DNA of 64,000 nucleotides. Source: Planctomycetota bacterium (GTDB lineage Bacteria; Planctomycetota; Phycisphaerae; Phycisphaerales; Phycisphaeraceae). Below the pieces are notes generated by a model. The model worked only from the letters and a program-made list of their open reading frames with translations, ran no database searches and was not told the origin of the DNA. The stretch is from NCBI GenBank assembly GCA_016350165.1, contig CP066225.1:2976001-3040000 (forward strand), in the 5' to 3' direction. Shown piece by piece: positions 9,348 through 17,283 of this stretch. The translations under genes were made by a program, and so were the position numbers. The stretch's first letter is position 1. Each line of letters begins with the position of its first letter.

Positions 9348-9623
9348 TTAAAGATCCTCAGCTAACGCATCCAACATCGCATCAATCTTGTCTTCCGTGT
9401 CATAGTTACCCGCTGCAATCTCGCCCTTTACGCGATCTACAACGTCTTGCCTGACTTCTGGAAGCTCAGCGATCTTTGCCAGATATTGGGCCGCCTCTGA
9501 GAACTCAACACTGTCGCTTGGACGTGCTGTGCCGGTCTCCGCCTGCTGAGCGCTACGCTGTACTGGCATCTGGGCCTGTAGCGACGCTACTGACGCGCGA
9601 CTAATTGGGGCAATATCACTCAT
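9348..9623 (-). CDS. flgM: FlgM-family anti-sigma-28 factor
   Basis: FlgM binds the flagellar sigma factor FliA and keeps late flagellar genes off until the hook is finished. This 91-residue protein has a disordered Gln/Ala-rich N-terminus and a C-terminal helical segment matching the family: VEFSEAAQYLAKIAELPEVR, VKGEIAAGNYDTEDKID. I chose ATG 9623 because GGAG sits 7 bases upstream. The in-frame ATG at 9656 would have AGGA directly touching it, which is too close. It stands alone with its own terminator; no other flagellar gene is in the window. It suggests the organism has a motile stage. Confidence 0.85.
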   Translation of the reverse strand: MSDIAPISRASVASLQAQMPVQRSAQQAETGTARPSDSVEFSEAAQYLAKIAELPEVRQDVVDRVKGEIAAGNYDTEDKIDAMLDALAEDL

Positions 9624-10376
9624 TGGTTGACTCCTGATGGCACCGGTTGTGCTCATTCCTTTGTCATCTGCGAGACTCTTGCAGTCTCACGCTCCAGCAT
9701 CTCGACCCACGGGATGCCGGCCTTATCCACTCCGTGATCCAAACTCCTGACTGTCAGAGCCGTCTCTTTTACGACCAACTCTCAACCGGACCTTCGTATC
9801 ACACCAACGGTATCGACAATTACCGGATGATTTCTTGAGTGAATCTCTTAATACCTGAATAACAGGCTAAATATCTGCCAAATATATACTTAACGTGACA
9901 TTTGAACAATGTTCGTCCGGTAATATTCATCTAACCTGTATTGGTATCAGCCACCGGAAGTACTGCATAGACCTAGGCTTACCTCCATTTTCGACCAATA
10001 AGTCACGTTATCGAAAAATTTTGCACCACTTTTTCACATCTAAAAATCCACACCTTATAGGCCCGACCGAGAAGCAATTTACAAACTTTACCCCTGTTCA
10101 CCCCAATATCGCTTGCCAACACCCCTTCTGCCTCCAATCATGCCTAACCGCTCAATATCCCATAGCAATACTCCCTAGCCTCGCTCTCGCCCAACGATGC
10201 CGATATCAATCACATCATCCTTCAACACATTTCCACACACACTCATACACACGCAACCTCCCTCAAAACCAATCACTTAGAGTCAAGTAAAGCAATTTCA
10301 CCCACCATTCTTCCTGATCTTTGTCGTTTCAGGTTGCATTGATACAGGGAAATTGGTATTTTGATTAGTCAAAGTT
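9624..10376. other. Gene-poor 750-base spacer between flgM and the iron island
   Basis: This divergent intergenic region becomes increasingly C-rich on the + strand toward 10.3 kb. An open frame at 9895-10290 encodes a His/Ser/Pro-rich product without a ribosome-binding site or family resemblance, and I do not accept it. A single TGATTAG half-site of the palindrome found before feoB lies at 10362-10368, just before the regulator gene. Confidence 0.5.
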
Positions 10377-11378
10377 ATGAGCAATACTATTCAAACAATG
10401 ATCCTCGTCGCGATCGCACTACTTCTCTGCATCGCTATCTACCTTCTCATCAGACGTGAGAAGGCTCGCAAATCCTACGCACAGCTCGAAGACGCGCTTA
10501 AATATCTCGTCACTGCAGCTTTCGATCAGCAGCTCGTCACGCCCGACACGCTCGCCGGTGCACTCCATCTTTCGCGCACCGCCGCGCTTCAGCTCATTGA
10601 TCGCCTTCAATCCCAATCACTCGTCACCTTCGAGCAGAACAATCTCATCCTCACAACCCTAGGCCGCCAACGTGGCCTCAAACTCCTCCGAGCTCACCGC
10701 CTCATCGAACGCTACCTTCACGACGAAGCCAACATGCCGCTCGATCGCATTCACGCCGTCGCCGAACGTCGTGAGCACAATCTCACCGATCAGCAAATCT
10801 CAGATCTCGACGCACATCTCGGCTACCCACAGTCCGATCCCCACGGCGACCCAATCCCCACACCCCAAGGCCAAATCCCCAACACCCCACGCTTCCTCCT
10901 CAAAGATTGGCCCCTCAATTGGCCCGCCTCGATCATCCACATTGAAGATGAACCTGCCGATTCATTCCAACGCATCACCAAGCAAGGCCTCCTCCCCTCA
11001 TCACTCATCACCATCCTCCACGCCTCCGAGTCCACCCTCACCATCCAACACCAGGACCAAACAATCGAACTCCCCAAAACACTCGCTTCATCAATCCACG
11101 TGCATGCTGCAGACAATCAAGCGATCCAACAGGAGTCCTACATGACCCTCGCCGAATTACCCGACAACCATCAAGCACGCGTCATCAACATCCACGAGCA
11201 ATGCCAAGGCCTTTCACGCCGCCGACTTCTCGACCTCGGTGTCACTCCCGGTGCAACCATCGTCACCGAGCTCGCCTCCCCCGGCCGCTCCGCCCGCGCA
11301 TACCGCATCCGTGGCACACTCATCGCATTACGCAAAGATCAAGCATCCCAAATCGCAATCCAGCCCATCCCCGCATAA
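10377..11378 (+). CDS. Membrane-anchored DtxR-family metal regulator with FeoA-like C-terminus
   Basis: Order of parts in 333 residues: a transmembrane helix (about 6-25), a winged-helix DNA-binding domain (about 35-100), a DtxR dimerisation/metal region, a middle SH3-like segment, and a C-terminal FeoA-like SH3 domain. The dimerisation region includes LRAHRLIERYLHDEA, HAVAERREHNLT, and LGYPQSDPHGDPIP, the last being a hallmark of the family. The FeoA-like domain (about 255-330) contains RLLDLGVTPGATIV and YRIRGTLIALRKDQA. Canonical DtxR/IdeR proteins are soluble Fe(II)- or Mn(II)-dependent repressors of about 230 residues. The membrane anchor is the odd feature. It lies 114 bases upstream of the split feoB genes on the same strand and is C-rich like them. 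Role inferred: ferrous-iron sensor controlling the adjacent uptake and efflux genes. There is no strong Shine-Dalgarno sequence. Confidence 0.85.
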   Translation: MSNTIQTMILVAIALLLCIAIYLLIRREKARKSYAQLEDALKYLVTAAFDQQLVTPDTLAGALHLSRTAALQLIDRLQSQSLVTFEQNNLILTTLGRQRGLKLLRAHRLIERYLHDEANMPLDRIHAVAERREHNLTDQQISDLDAHLGYPQSDPHGDPIPTPQGQIPNTPRFLLKDWPLNWPASIIHIEDEPADSFQRITKQGLLPSSLITILHASESTLTIQHQDQTIELPKTLASSIHVHAADNQAIQQESYMTLAELPDNHQARVINIHEQCQGLSRRRLLDLGVTPGATIVTELASPGRSARAYRIRGTLIALRKDQASQIAIQPIPA

Positions 11379-11458
11379 ACCCAACAGCCACACACTGCAA
11401 CCATTCGTACATCCTTATATATAGATATATCAACCAAACATTAATCACGACTCATCAG

Positions 11459-11475
11459 ACTAATCATTGATTAGA
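11459..11475. promoter_or_regulatory. Candidate metalloregulator operator upstream of feoB G-protein gene
   Basis: A perfect 7-1-7 palindrome CTAATCATTGATTAG (11460-11474) ends 18 bases before the start codon. A near-identical palindrome occurs before the feoB permease gene. The adjacent DtxR-type regulator is the obvious candidate ligand, but this is inference. Confidence 0.55.
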
Positions 11476-11492
11476 AAGATCCAGGCATACCA

Positions 11493-12347
11493 ATGAGCTG
11501 TTCAGGAAATTGCAACTGTAGTCACAACAACTACCTCACCGGAGGCAACACCGTCGGCCTCTCCATCGGTGGTCACTCACGCACCATCGCACTCGCTGGC
11601 AACCCAAACACCGGCAAGTCCACAGTCTTCAACGCACTCACCGGCCTCCGCCAACATACCGGCAACTGGCCCGGCAAAACCGTCACACGCGCTGAAGGCC
11701 ACTACAACTTCAACAACTTCAGCTACAAGCTCATCGACCTCCCCGGCACATACTCACTCCTCTCCGCATCAGTCGACGAAGAAATCGCACGTGACTACAT
11801 CCTCTTCGGCCAGCCTGATTGCACCGTCGTCGTCGTCGATGCAACTGCACTCCAACGCAACCTCAACCTCGCCTTTCAGGTCATGGAAATTACCCCAAAA
11901 GTTGTTCTTTGTGTCAACCTCATCGACGAAGCAGCACGCAAAGGTTTCGACATCGATTTCCAAGCACTCGAAGACAAACTAGGTATCCCCGTCGTTCCCA
12001 CCGCAGCACGCCGTAAGCAAAACCTCGATCTGTTACAGGAAGCTATAGAAGCTGTTTGCACTGGTAAACTCAAGCCAAAACCAAACATCCCCGCTCCCCC
12101 GCCAGATCTCAAAGAAGCAATTGATCAAACGCTTCCACTCATCGAATCCATCGCACCGGGCCTCCCATCCGCACGCTGGGTCGCATACCGACTCATTGAA
12201 GGCGATACACGCATTCGCCGCGCACTCGAAACCGGCGAACTCCAACAACTCGCCGGCATCAAACTTCCTTCATCTCCAAAACCCACGCCACCCTCACCAA
12301 CACCAGATGCCGCCCAAAACCCAACAGACAAAAAACAATCCGCCTGA
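11493..12347 (+). CDS. feoB: FeoB N-terminal GTPase as a separate protein
   Basis: This is the G-protein half of the ferrous iron transporter. Of 284 residues, the first 13 form a Cys-rich start (Cys at 3, 7, 9) that may bind metal. G1 is GNPNTGKST (36-44), switch I follows, G3 is DLPG (82-85), and G4 is NLID (142-145, specifying guanine), followed by a helical GDI-like region and a Pro-rich tail. In classical FeoB the same chain continues into the membrane domain. Here it stops and the permease begins as its own gene 151 bases later. Both have their own start, and an operator-like palindrome lies between them, so this is a real split rather than a frameshift. The two proteins probably meet again at the inner membrane to import Fe(II). 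Confidence 0.93.
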   Translation: MSCSGNCNCSHNNYLTGGNTVGLSIGGHSRTIALAGNPNTGKSTVFNALTGLRQHTGNWPGKTVTRAEGHYNFNNFSYKLIDLPGTYSLLSASVDEEIARDYILFGQPDCTVVVVDATALQRNLNLAFQVMEITPKVVLCVNLIDEAARKGFDIDFQALEDKLGIPVVPTAARRKQNLDLLQEAIEAVCTGKLKPKPNIPAPPPDLKEAIDQTLPLIESIAPGLPSARWVAYRLIEGDTRIRRALETGELQQLAGIKLPSSPKPTPPSPTPDAAQNPTDKKQSA

Positions 12348-12407
12348 CCACATCATCACTCACCTCCCCATACAACCACTATCTCGCCTCAGGCCATAGT
12401 CAGTCAA

Positions 12408-12424
12408 TCTAATCAATGATTAGA
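12408..12424. promoter_or_regulatory. Candidate metalloregulator operator between the two feoB halves
   Basis: A perfect 7-1-7 palindrome CTAATCAATGATTAG (12409-12423), flanked by T and A, lies 75 bases before the permease start. It differs from the site at 11460-11474 only at the central base. Confidence 0.55.
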
Positions 12425-12498
12425 TAGCTTAATTCTGCGAATCAACCCAAATTAAAACTAGTATCAGCACTAGACATTAAACATAACCGGAAACAACC

Positions 12499-13959
12499 AT
12501 GAGTTCCGCACAAGACACAAAACAAGTTCTCGACAAAATCGACGCCATCCGCAAGCAAGCCGGCTCGCAATTTCGCGACCAGATCGTCACCTCCATGTAC
12601 GATCAAGCGGAATCCATTACCGATGACGTCGTCACACGATCCAATAAGCGTTGGACTTTCGACGCATCACTCGACTACGTCGCAACACATCCACTGCTCG
12701 GCCTCCCCTTTATGCTCGGCCTCCTCGCACTCACTTTCTATCTCACCATCGCCGGCGCTAACATCCCCTCAGCTTTTCTCGCTGGACTCCTCATGGAACA
12801 AGGCGGTCTCGCCGGTTTCTTCGAAGAATTCAGCATCACCATCCCCGCATTCCTTCACTACTCAGTTTACGACCTCCTCCATATCGCCACCTCTTCTTGG
12901 ATGAACGCAAACCTCGCCTCATTCCTCATTGACGGCATCTACCTCACACTCGGCTGGGTCATCTCCGTCATGCTCCCACCCATGGCCATCTTCTTCCCAA
13001 TCTTCACACTACTCGAAGACCTCGGCTACCTCCCTCGTATCGCATTCAACCTCGATTGGCTTTTCCAAAAATCCGGCGCTCATGGCAAGCAAGCACTCAC
13101 TATGTGCATGGGCTTCGGCTGTAACGCAGCCGGCGTAACAGCCTGCCGCATCATCGACTCACCACGCGAAAAACTCATCGCCATCCTCACCAACAACTTC
13201 ATGATTTGTAACGGCCGCTTCCCCACCATCATCGCAGTCGCACTATTCTTCTCAGTCTTCCTCGGCTACTCCGATGCACTCGTCTCTCTCACCGCCGCAT
13301 CCATCGTCATCGCGATTGTCCTCTTGGGTGTCGTCTTTACTTTCGTCACCTCATTCATCCTCTCAAAAACGCTCCTCAAAGGTGAAGCCTCCGCATACAC
13401 ACTCGAACTACCTCCATACCGCCGCCCAGCTGTACTCCGCATCATCTACACCTCACTCATCGACCGCACACTCTTCATCCTCGCTCGTGCTTGCGTCGTC
13501 GCTATCCCCGCAGGTGCTGCAATCTGGATCGCAGCCAACGTCAACATCGGCAATGAATCCGTCGCAACTCATCTCATCAATTTCCTCCAACCCCTCGGTT
13601 ACCTCATGGGCCTCGATGGTGCCATTCTCCTCGCATACATCATCGCAATCCCCGCAAACGAAATCATCGTCCCAACCATCATCATGCTCTACATCCGCCA
13701 CAATACCATGATCGAATTTGAAGGCGACGCACTACATAAAATCTTCATCGAGCAAGGGCACTGGACCCTCCTTACCGCAATCTCACTCCTCCTCTTCTGC
13801 CTCCTTCACAACCCCTGTGGCACAACCATCTGGACAATCTACAAAGAAACCAAATCCAAAAAATGGACCATCTTTGGCTCGCTCTTCCCCGTCGTCCTCG
13901 GCATCGCAGTCTGTATCATCGTCGCTGCAACTTGGCGTCTCGTCGCCAGCGCATTCTAA
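12499..13959 (+). CDS. feoB: FeoB membrane permease domain as a separate protein
   Basis: The 486-residue membrane half of FeoB moves Fe(II) across the inner membrane. After a soluble N-terminal 60 residues come hydrophobic segments with FeoB gate and core motifs: LPRIAFNLDWLFQKSGAHG, then TMCMGFGCNAAGVTACRII with the conserved Cys-containing Gate motif. NNFMICNGRFPTI and, near the C-terminus, LHNPCGTTIWTIYKE, the second Gate region, follow. It depends on the separately encoded GTPase upstream. The promoter is possibly its own, as a palindrome lies 75 bases upstream. A strong terminator follows 70 bases after the stop, which closes the feo unit and leaves the ATPase gene to its own promoter. 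Confidence 0.94.
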   Translation: MSSAQDTKQVLDKIDAIRKQAGSQFRDQIVTSMYDQAESITDDVVTRSNKRWTFDASLDYVATHPLLGLPFMLGLLALTFYLTIAGANIPSAFLAGLLMEQGGLAGFFEEFSITIPAFLHYSVYDLLHIATSSWMNANLASFLIDGIYLTLGWVISVMLPPMAIFFPIFTLLEDLGYLPRIAFNLDWLFQKSGAHGKQALTMCMGFGCNAAGVTACRIIDSPREKLIAILTNNFMICNGRFPTIIAVALFFSVFLGYSDALVSLTAASIVIAIVLLGVVFTFVTSFILSKTLLKGEASAYTLELPPYRRPAVLRIIYTSLIDRTLFILARACVVAIPAGAAIWIAANVNIGNESVATHLINFLQPLGYLMGLDGAILLAYIIAIPANEIIVPTIIMLYIRHNTMIEFEGDALHKIFIEQGHWTLLTAISLLLFCLLHNPCGTTIWTIYKETKSKKWTIFGSLFPVVLGIAVCIIVAATWRLVASAF

Positions 13960-14028
13960 CTTGCAATTAGATCATGAAATTATTCACACAAATATAAACA
14001 CGCCTGTTTAAATCTCATACCCCTTCAC

Positions 14029-14066
14029 ACACAGTTCTTCACCCCAATGAAGAACTGTGTTTGTTT
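14029..14066 (+). terminator. Strong rho-independent terminator of the feo unit
   Basis: A 13-bp perfect stem (14029-14041 with 14048-14060, loop CCCCAA) is followed by a T-rich tract. Confidence 0.85.
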
Positions 14067-14238
14067 GCATACTTTCTGCATCATCTAAAGACTGTTATTT
14101 CTTAAAACAGAGCTAAATTGATAATCAACCTCAATTTCTCAAAAACATAGATTTATCCCATAAAACACTTCTAAATAGCTAAAATTAGATTGCCGCCTGT
14201 ACATTTGAGCACCTCAAGCAAAGCGACCCATAAAGACC

Positions 14239-16734
14239 ATGCATACTGTTAAACTCACTGTCCAGGACTGCAACTCTCATCCAGCCGACAAATGCCGCGA
14301 CTGCATCACACGTCGTCTTCTCGATCAGCCCGGCGTTACCGCTTACAAATTCGAAGAGTCTAATCAATCGCTGCACGTTAAAGTCACATATGATCCACGT
14401 GTCCTTACGCTCTCTGAACTCGCCCGCCAGCTTCGCTGCTCTCACGCTCATCTCGATCCAGACATTGCCCAAATGGTTATCAAACTCAAAGGCATGCACA
14501 ATCAGCGATGTGAACGCACTATCGAATCAACCCTCAATCATCTACCCGGCGTCTACGCCACTGCTTCATACCCCTCTTCATCACTCCGACTCGAATTCGA
14601 TCGTTTACAATGCCCGCTCCCAGAAATCATCCGCCGGCTCGATATCCTCGGTTACTCCCCCATCTTCCCAGCACCACCATCACTTATCCCCCCCACACCC
14701 TCATCCGACATCTCACTTCCCCAAGCACCAACCGAACAGCAAATTGAACAACCAGTTACAAAACCAAACCGTCTAATCAGCGCATGGACGTGGCTTCGCG
14801 CTCATCCCGACATCCTCCTTATCATCATCTCCGCAATCTCATTTCTCATCGGGTTCATCGTCTTCATGACCTCCGGCCCCGACGCACTTCGTATCACTTT
14901 CCTCGCCATTGCCGCAATCACCGCCTCAACTCAAACCGCGCCTGAAGCAGTCCAATCACTTCGGCAATTCAAACTCGATGTCGATGTCCTCATGTTCGTC
15001 GCCGCAGCCGGTGCCGCTTCGCTCGGCCACTATGAAGAAGGTGCATTCCTCCTCTTTCTCTTTGGTCTTGGTGCAGCCGGCGAACATCTTGCGCTCGGTC
15101 ACGCACGCTCCGCCATCCACGCACTCTCAAACGTTACCCCCGAAACCGCTGACCTCCTCCTTTCTGATGGTTCAACCAAAACCATTCCTGTATCTAACTT
15201 GCAGATAGACGATAAGCTCCTCGTTAAACCTTTTGCGCGTATCCCCGCTGACGCAACCATAACCCTCGGTTCATCCCTCGTCGATCAGGCTACCATCACC
15301 GGCGAGTCCGAACCTGTCGCCAAACAGCCCGGCGACACCGTTTTCGCTGGCACCATGAACACCGATGCATCACTCACGATCACCGTCACCAAGCCCGCCT
15401 CAGAATCCACCATCGCGCGTATCCTCAAACTCGTTGAAGAAGCTCAGACCACCAAATCAAAAACTCAACTTTTCACGGATCGTATCGAAGCTGTCTACGT
15501 CCCCTTCGTCTTCATCGCGACACTACTCCTCATCTTCGCCGTCCCACTTTTAACCACAAAAACATGGGGTAATTCGTTCCTTCACGCCATGGCATTCCTC
15601 ACCGCCGCCTCACCATGCGCTCTCGCCATCGGCACCCCCGCCGCCATTCTCTGTTCCATCGCCCGCGCCGCCCGTCTCGGTGTCCTCGTCAAAGGTGGTA
15701 TCCATCTCGAACGTCTCGCGCACGTAAACACTCTTGCCTTCGACAAGACTGGCACCCTCACCACCGGCTCACCAACTCTCCACGACATCATCTCTGCCGA
15801 TGAATCTATCTCAGAGTTAGATCTCCTCACTCTCGCCGCCTCCGTCGAACAGTCAATCTCTCACCCACTTGCAGAAGCCATCACCGCAAACGCAAAATCC
15901 AAAAACCTGAATCTTTATCCAGCAACCAACCTCACCCAAACAGCAGGGCAGGGAGCAACTGCAACTGTCGATAATCAGCTCATCACCGTAGGCAAAGTAG
16001 CCGATCAATCCATTATCTCTATTCATCTGTTAGAGCAGGCCAACGAACTCGAAACCCAAGGCAAAACCATTGTCTACATCACCCGTGACAACACCCAAAC
16101 GCTCGGCCTCCTCGCCCTCGCCGACACCATCCGCAATAACGCCCAGCAAACCATCGCCGACCTCAAGCAAACAGGCGTCAACCACATCACCCTTCTCACC
16201 GGCGACCACAAGCAAGCCGCGCAGCATCTCACAAACCTCGGTCTAACTTCCATTCACGCTGACCTCCTCCCTGAGGACAAACTCAACATCATCGACGATC
16301 TCACCACGCAATACCATCATGTCGCCATGGTCGGCGACGGCGTCAATGATGCTCCCGCTCTCGCACACGCATCCGTCGGCATCGCGATGGGCGCAGCAGG
16401 TTCCGACGTTGCGCTCGAAACCGCCGACATCGTTCTTCCCGGCTCCGATCTCTCGCGCATCCCGCACGCCATTCAGCTCGCCCGTTCATCACGCGCCATC
16501 ATCATTCAAAACCTCACCTTCGCCCTCGCCGTCATCGCCATCGTCTCCCCCCTCGCCGCGCTCGGCTTCGCCAACCTCGCTGTTGCCGTCTTCCTCCACG
16601 AAGGGTCCACCGTCCTCGTCACACTAAACGCACTCCGCCTTCTCCGCTTTAAACCCAATCAACCTCACCAACCAATCGCTCCATCAACATCTCAACCCGC
16701 CGAACCCCAAACCCCAGAACTAACCAGCGCTTAG
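14239..16734 (+). CDS. P1B-4-type metal-efflux ATPase (Fe(II)/Co(II) class)
   Basis: This is an 831-residue inner-membrane heavy-metal P-type ATPase. The subclass follows from two signatures. SPC (458-460) replaces the CPC of Cu and Zn/Cd pumps in the metal-binding TM helix, and HEGST (787-791) is in the last TM region; together these define P1B-4 pumps such as B. subtilis PfeT, Listeria FrvA and mycobacterial CtpD. The phosphorylated Asp502 is in DKTGTLTTG. Also present are TITGESEP, the HP motif region SISHPLAEAI, and MVGDGVNDAPALAHA. The N-terminal 150 residues hold two degenerate HMA-like folds, one with several Cys (11, 19, 22) and one with GMHNQRC where GMTCxxC is usual. Next to feoB and a DtxR regulator it most likely exports excess Fe(II). 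It has its own transcription unit, as a terminator lies upstream. Confidence 0.9.
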   Translation: MHTVKLTVQDCNSHPADKCRDCITRRLLDQPGVTAYKFEESNQSLHVKVTYDPRVLTLSELARQLRCSHAHLDPDIAQMVIKLKGMHNQRCERTIESTLNHLPGVYATASYPSSSLRLEFDRLQCPLPEIIRRLDILGYSPIFPAPPSLIPPTPSSDISLPQAPTEQQIEQPVTKPNRLISAWTWLRAHPDILLIIISAISFLIGFIVFMTSGPDALRITFLAIAAITASTQTAPEAVQSLRQFKLDVDVLMFVAAAGAASLGHYEEGAFLLFLFGLGAAGEHLALGHARSAIHALSNVTPETADLLLSDGSTKTIPVSNLQIDDKLLVKPFARIPADATITLGSSLVDQATITGESEPVAKQPGDTVFAGTMNTDASLTITVTKPASESTIARILKLVEEAQTTKSKTQLFTDRIEAVYVPFVFIATLLLIFAVPLLTTKTWGNSFLHAMAFLTAASPCALAIGTPAAILCSIARAARLGVLVKGGIHLERLAHVNTLAFDKTGTLTTGSPTLHDIISADESISELDLLTLAASVEQSISHPLAEAITANAKSKNLNLYPATNLTQTAGQGATATVDNQLITVGKVADQSIISIHLLEQANELETQGKTIVYITRDNTQTLGLLALADTIRNNAQQTIADLKQTGVNHITLLTGDHKQAAQHLTNLGLTSIHADLLPEDKLNIIDDLTTQYHHVAMVGDGVNDAPALAHASVGIAMGAAGSDVALETADIVLPGSDLSRIPHAIQLARSSRAIIIQNLTFALAVIAIVSPLAALGFANLAVAVFLHEGSTVLVTLNALRLLRFKPNQPHQPIAPSTSQPAEPQTPELTSA

Positions 16735-16751
16735 CCGATACTCATCATCCA

Positions 16752-16791
16752 AATAAAAAGCCGCCGCATGCGTCTAGCTCATGCAGCGGCG
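16752..16791 (-). terminator. Rho-independent terminator of the amtB-glnB unit
   Basis: The minus strand shows a long stem (GCCGC, one mismatch, GCATG/CATGC) followed by a T-run, 70 bases after the glnB stop. Confidence 0.75.
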
Positions 16792-16861
16792 ATCATCTAA
16801 ACCAAAACCATATTCACTCTATACTTCAAATCCTGTTGATATAGTCTTAATCCAACTCTTA

Positions 16862-17200
16862 TTACAACGCATCAAGGTCCGTCTCACCCGTCCTGATCCG
16901 CTGCACCTTCGTCAGTTCATAAACAAAAATCTTCCCATCCCCCACATTGCCTGTAACAGCCGCATCACGAATCGCGTCAACGGTCTTTTCCAAATCTTCA
17001 CTCTTCACCGCAATCTTCAGCAGAATCTTGGGCATAAACCCAACATCCATTCGTCCGCCGCGGTAACGCTCAGTATGTCCCTTTTGTTTACCGAACCCCT
17101 TACATTCCAAGGCCGTACACCCCAGAATCCCAAGGCTCATCAATCTGTCCTTTACCGCATCTAATGACGACGGCTTTATCACTGCTTCTATCATGTGCAT
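16862..17200 (-). CDS. glnB: Nitrogen regulatory PII protein
   Basis: PII proteins sense ATP/ADP and 2-oxoglutarate and control ammonium uptake and assimilation. The 112-residue product starts MHMIEAVIKP with AAGGA about 7 bases upstream. It has the T-loop GFGKQKGHTERYRGGRMDV, with the Tyr of ERYRG at the usual uridylylation position, and the C-terminal signature VGDGKIFVYELTKVQRIRTGE. It lies 83 bases downstream of amtB on the same strand, so it is probably the GlnK-type partner that plugs the ammonium channel. The gene order amtB then PII is the reverse of the usual glnK-amtB order. Confidence 0.95.
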   Translation of the reverse strand: MHMIEAVIKPSSLDAVKDRLMSLGILGCTALECKGFGKQKGHTERYRGGRMDVGFMPKILLKIAVKSEDLEKTVDAIRDAAVTGNVGDGKIFVYELTKVQRIRTGETDLDAL

Positions 17201-17283
17201 GGTTATTTCCTTGCATTATTTCTTTTAGTAGTAAATCACTTCTAATCAGCGCTTTGAATATTTCTTGATTCAGTTTACGCTCA

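Noticed and set aside
9895-10290. 131-codon open frame in the flgM/iron-island spacer
   Set aside because: Rich in His, Ser and Pro, no ribosome-binding site, no family resemblance. It matches the C-rich composition of the region.
10672-11145. 157-codon open frame inside the DtxR-type gene
   Set aside because: Shadow frame of a strongly supported gene; Ser/Pro-rich translation typical of an off-frame reading of C-rich DNA.
14107-14128. TTGATAATCAA palindrome upstream of the P1B-4 ATPase as a member of the feo operator family
   Set aside because: It is symmetrical, but its half-sites are in the opposite order (TGAT-N-ATCA instead of ATCA-N-TGAT), so it is not the same motif.
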